Part shown: positions 63,377 to 64,000 of the stretch, piece by piece
Position numbering within the stretch: position 1 is the stretch's first letter
Layout of the letters: each line of letters starts with the position of its first letter
NCBI RefSeq assembly: GCF_014451325.2
Contig: NZ_JACSCH020000015.1
Coordinates: 124,001-188,000 of the forward strand
Source of the DNA: Streptomyces sp. CB02980
GTDB taxonomy: Bacteria; Actinomycetota; Actinomycetes; Streptomycetales; Streptomycetaceae
Direction: 5' to 3'
Length of the DNA: 64,000 nucleotides
The notes under the pieces: model-generated
Told to the model about the DNA's origin: nothing
Databases searched by the model: none
What the model saw: only the letters and a program-made list of their open reading frames with translations
Program-made: the position numbers and the translations under genes

Positions 63377-64000
63377 GTGGCGGCCTCCTTCTTGCGGGAG
63401 GCGGTACGGGGCTTCGCAGCGGCGGTCTCCCCGGCGGCCTTCACGGGCTTGGGCGCGCGGATGACCTCGTACTCGGAGAGGTCGACCTGCCGGGTCTCGC
63501 GCCGGAACTCGCCGGTCGTGCCCGGCCACAGCGTGGTGTTGCGCCCGTTGGCGTCGAGGTACCAGCTCTCGCAGCCGCCCGCCTTCCAGACCGTCCGCTC
63601 CATCCGGGCCTGCACCTTGCGGTTCCAGGCGCCGACGGCGGAGGGCCGGACGGCGAGGGCCGCGCGCCCTCCGAGCACGTCGAGCTGGCGCAGGTAGTCG
63701 GCCATGTAGTTCAGCTGGGACTCGATCATCAGGATCATCGAGGAGTTCCCGAGGCCCGTGTTGGGGCCGATGACGGTCATGAAGTTGGGGAATCCGGCGG
63801 CGGTGGCGCCGCGCAGCGCCTCCATGCCGCCCTTCCAGGTCTCGGCGAGCGTCTTGCCCTCGGCGCCGACGACCCGCTCGGCGATCGGCATGTCGGTGAC
63901 GTGGAAGCCGGTGCCGAAGACGATCGCGTCGACCTCGGTCTCGGTGCCGTCGGCGGCGACCACGGTCGAGCCGCGGACCTCGCGCAGGCCGGAGGCGACG
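63373..64000 (-). CDS. Flavin-containing (Baeyer-Villiger-type) monooxygenase, N-terminus outside window
   Basis: C-terminal 208 or so residues; the frame stays open to position 64000, so the gene continues to the right. Visible: VDAIVFGTGFHVTDMP (the second-dinucleotide-domain GTGF motif of class B monooxygenases) and NFMTVIGPNTGLGNSS. The Lys/Ala-rich C-terminal tail (KPVKAAGETAAAKPRTASRK) is unusual. FAD and NADPH motifs lie outside the window. It is coupled to the hydrolase by a 4-nt overlap. Confidence 0.85.
   Translation of the reverse strand, partial: VASGLREVRGSTVVAADGTETEVDAIVFGTGFHVTDMPIAERVVGAEGKTLAETWKGGMEALRGATAAGFPNFMTVIGPNTGLGNSSMILMIESQLNYMADYLRQLDVLGGRAALAVRPSAVGAWNRKVQARMERTVWKAGGCESWYLDANGRNTTLWPGTTGEFRRETRQVDLSEYEVIRAPKPVKAAGETAAAKPRTASRKKEAAT

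Overview
The window is high-GC (about 72% by eye) actinobacterial chromosome, almost certainly Streptomyces or a close relative. Evidence: extreme third-position GC, frequent GTG/TTG starts, 4-nt ATGA/GTGA coupled overlaps, an SsgA-like sporulation protein (54 kb), the XRE/DUF397 gene pair (44-45 kb), a galTEK operon, the divergent tamR-tam pair, and the order rsmI-tatD-rpfB-rsmA-ispE next to pmt. I see no phage, insertion sequence, CRISPR array or rRNA. This is core-type chromosome with a few accessory patches.

Layout. 1-1.2 kb: N-terminal part of a DesK/NarL-type histidine kinase running off the left edge. 1.35-5.7 kb: tRNA-Gln, then glmU, prs, rplY and pth (cell wall precursor, PRPP, ribosome and translation quality control). 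5.7-11.8 kb: a small membrane protein, a sortase-type surface protein with TETPG repeats, ppc, and a fatty-acid desaturase coupled to a TetR regulator. 12.0-15.7 kb: a tandem pair of secreted VCBS/FG-GAP repeat paralogues, both starting at TTG. 15.8-18.1 kb: tam/tamR, a citrate-stress switch with visible operators, and a LuxR-type regulator. 18.4-22.4 kb: the galTEK operon and a LuxR-type protein whose receiver lacks its phosphoacceptor. 22.6-28.3 kb: two paralogous Pro-rich, one-TM, PQQ-propeller proteins and an ABC-F ATPase. 28.4-31.7 kb: a vapBC-like pair, an acyltransferase-3 membrane protein and a secreted SMP-30-like propeller.

31.7-39.1 kb: the conserved housekeeping block ispE, rsmA, rpfB, tatD, a zinc-ribbon protein and rsmI, with divergent pmt. 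39.3-42.0 kb: two secreted or anchored serine penicillin-recognising-fold proteins. 42.0-45.1 kb: a YbaK deacylase coupled to an EamA transporter, then a DUF7848-like / XRE / DUF397 trio. 45.3-47.7 kb: an apparently frameshifted short-chain dehydrogenase, divergent from a 2-oxoglutarate dioxygenase of the amino-acid hydroxylase type and a LysE exporter. 47.8-50.8 kb: a second YbaK protein, an ArsR-type regulator and a class C serine hydrolase. 50.9-53.5 kb: an ECF nickel/cobalt importer (CbiMN-Q-O) with a Nur-box-like site upstream. 53.6-57.0 kb: the SsgA-like gene, a 15-bp tandem repeat, and an MMPL exporter with its TetR regulator. 57.2-64 kb: tricorn protease, GNAT, CsbD, and a coupled monooxygenase-hydrolase-dehydrogenase operon running off the right edge.

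Most convincing systems-level points: (i) the dioxygenase + LysE exporter + dehydrogenase island at 45-48 kb, (ii) the predicted Nur-controlled nickel importer, (iii) clear palindromic operators for TamR, for the MMPL-associated TetR and probably for the desaturase TetR, and (iv) a mymA-like Baeyer-Villiger operon at the right edge. All domain calls come from motif recognition by eye. No database search was run.
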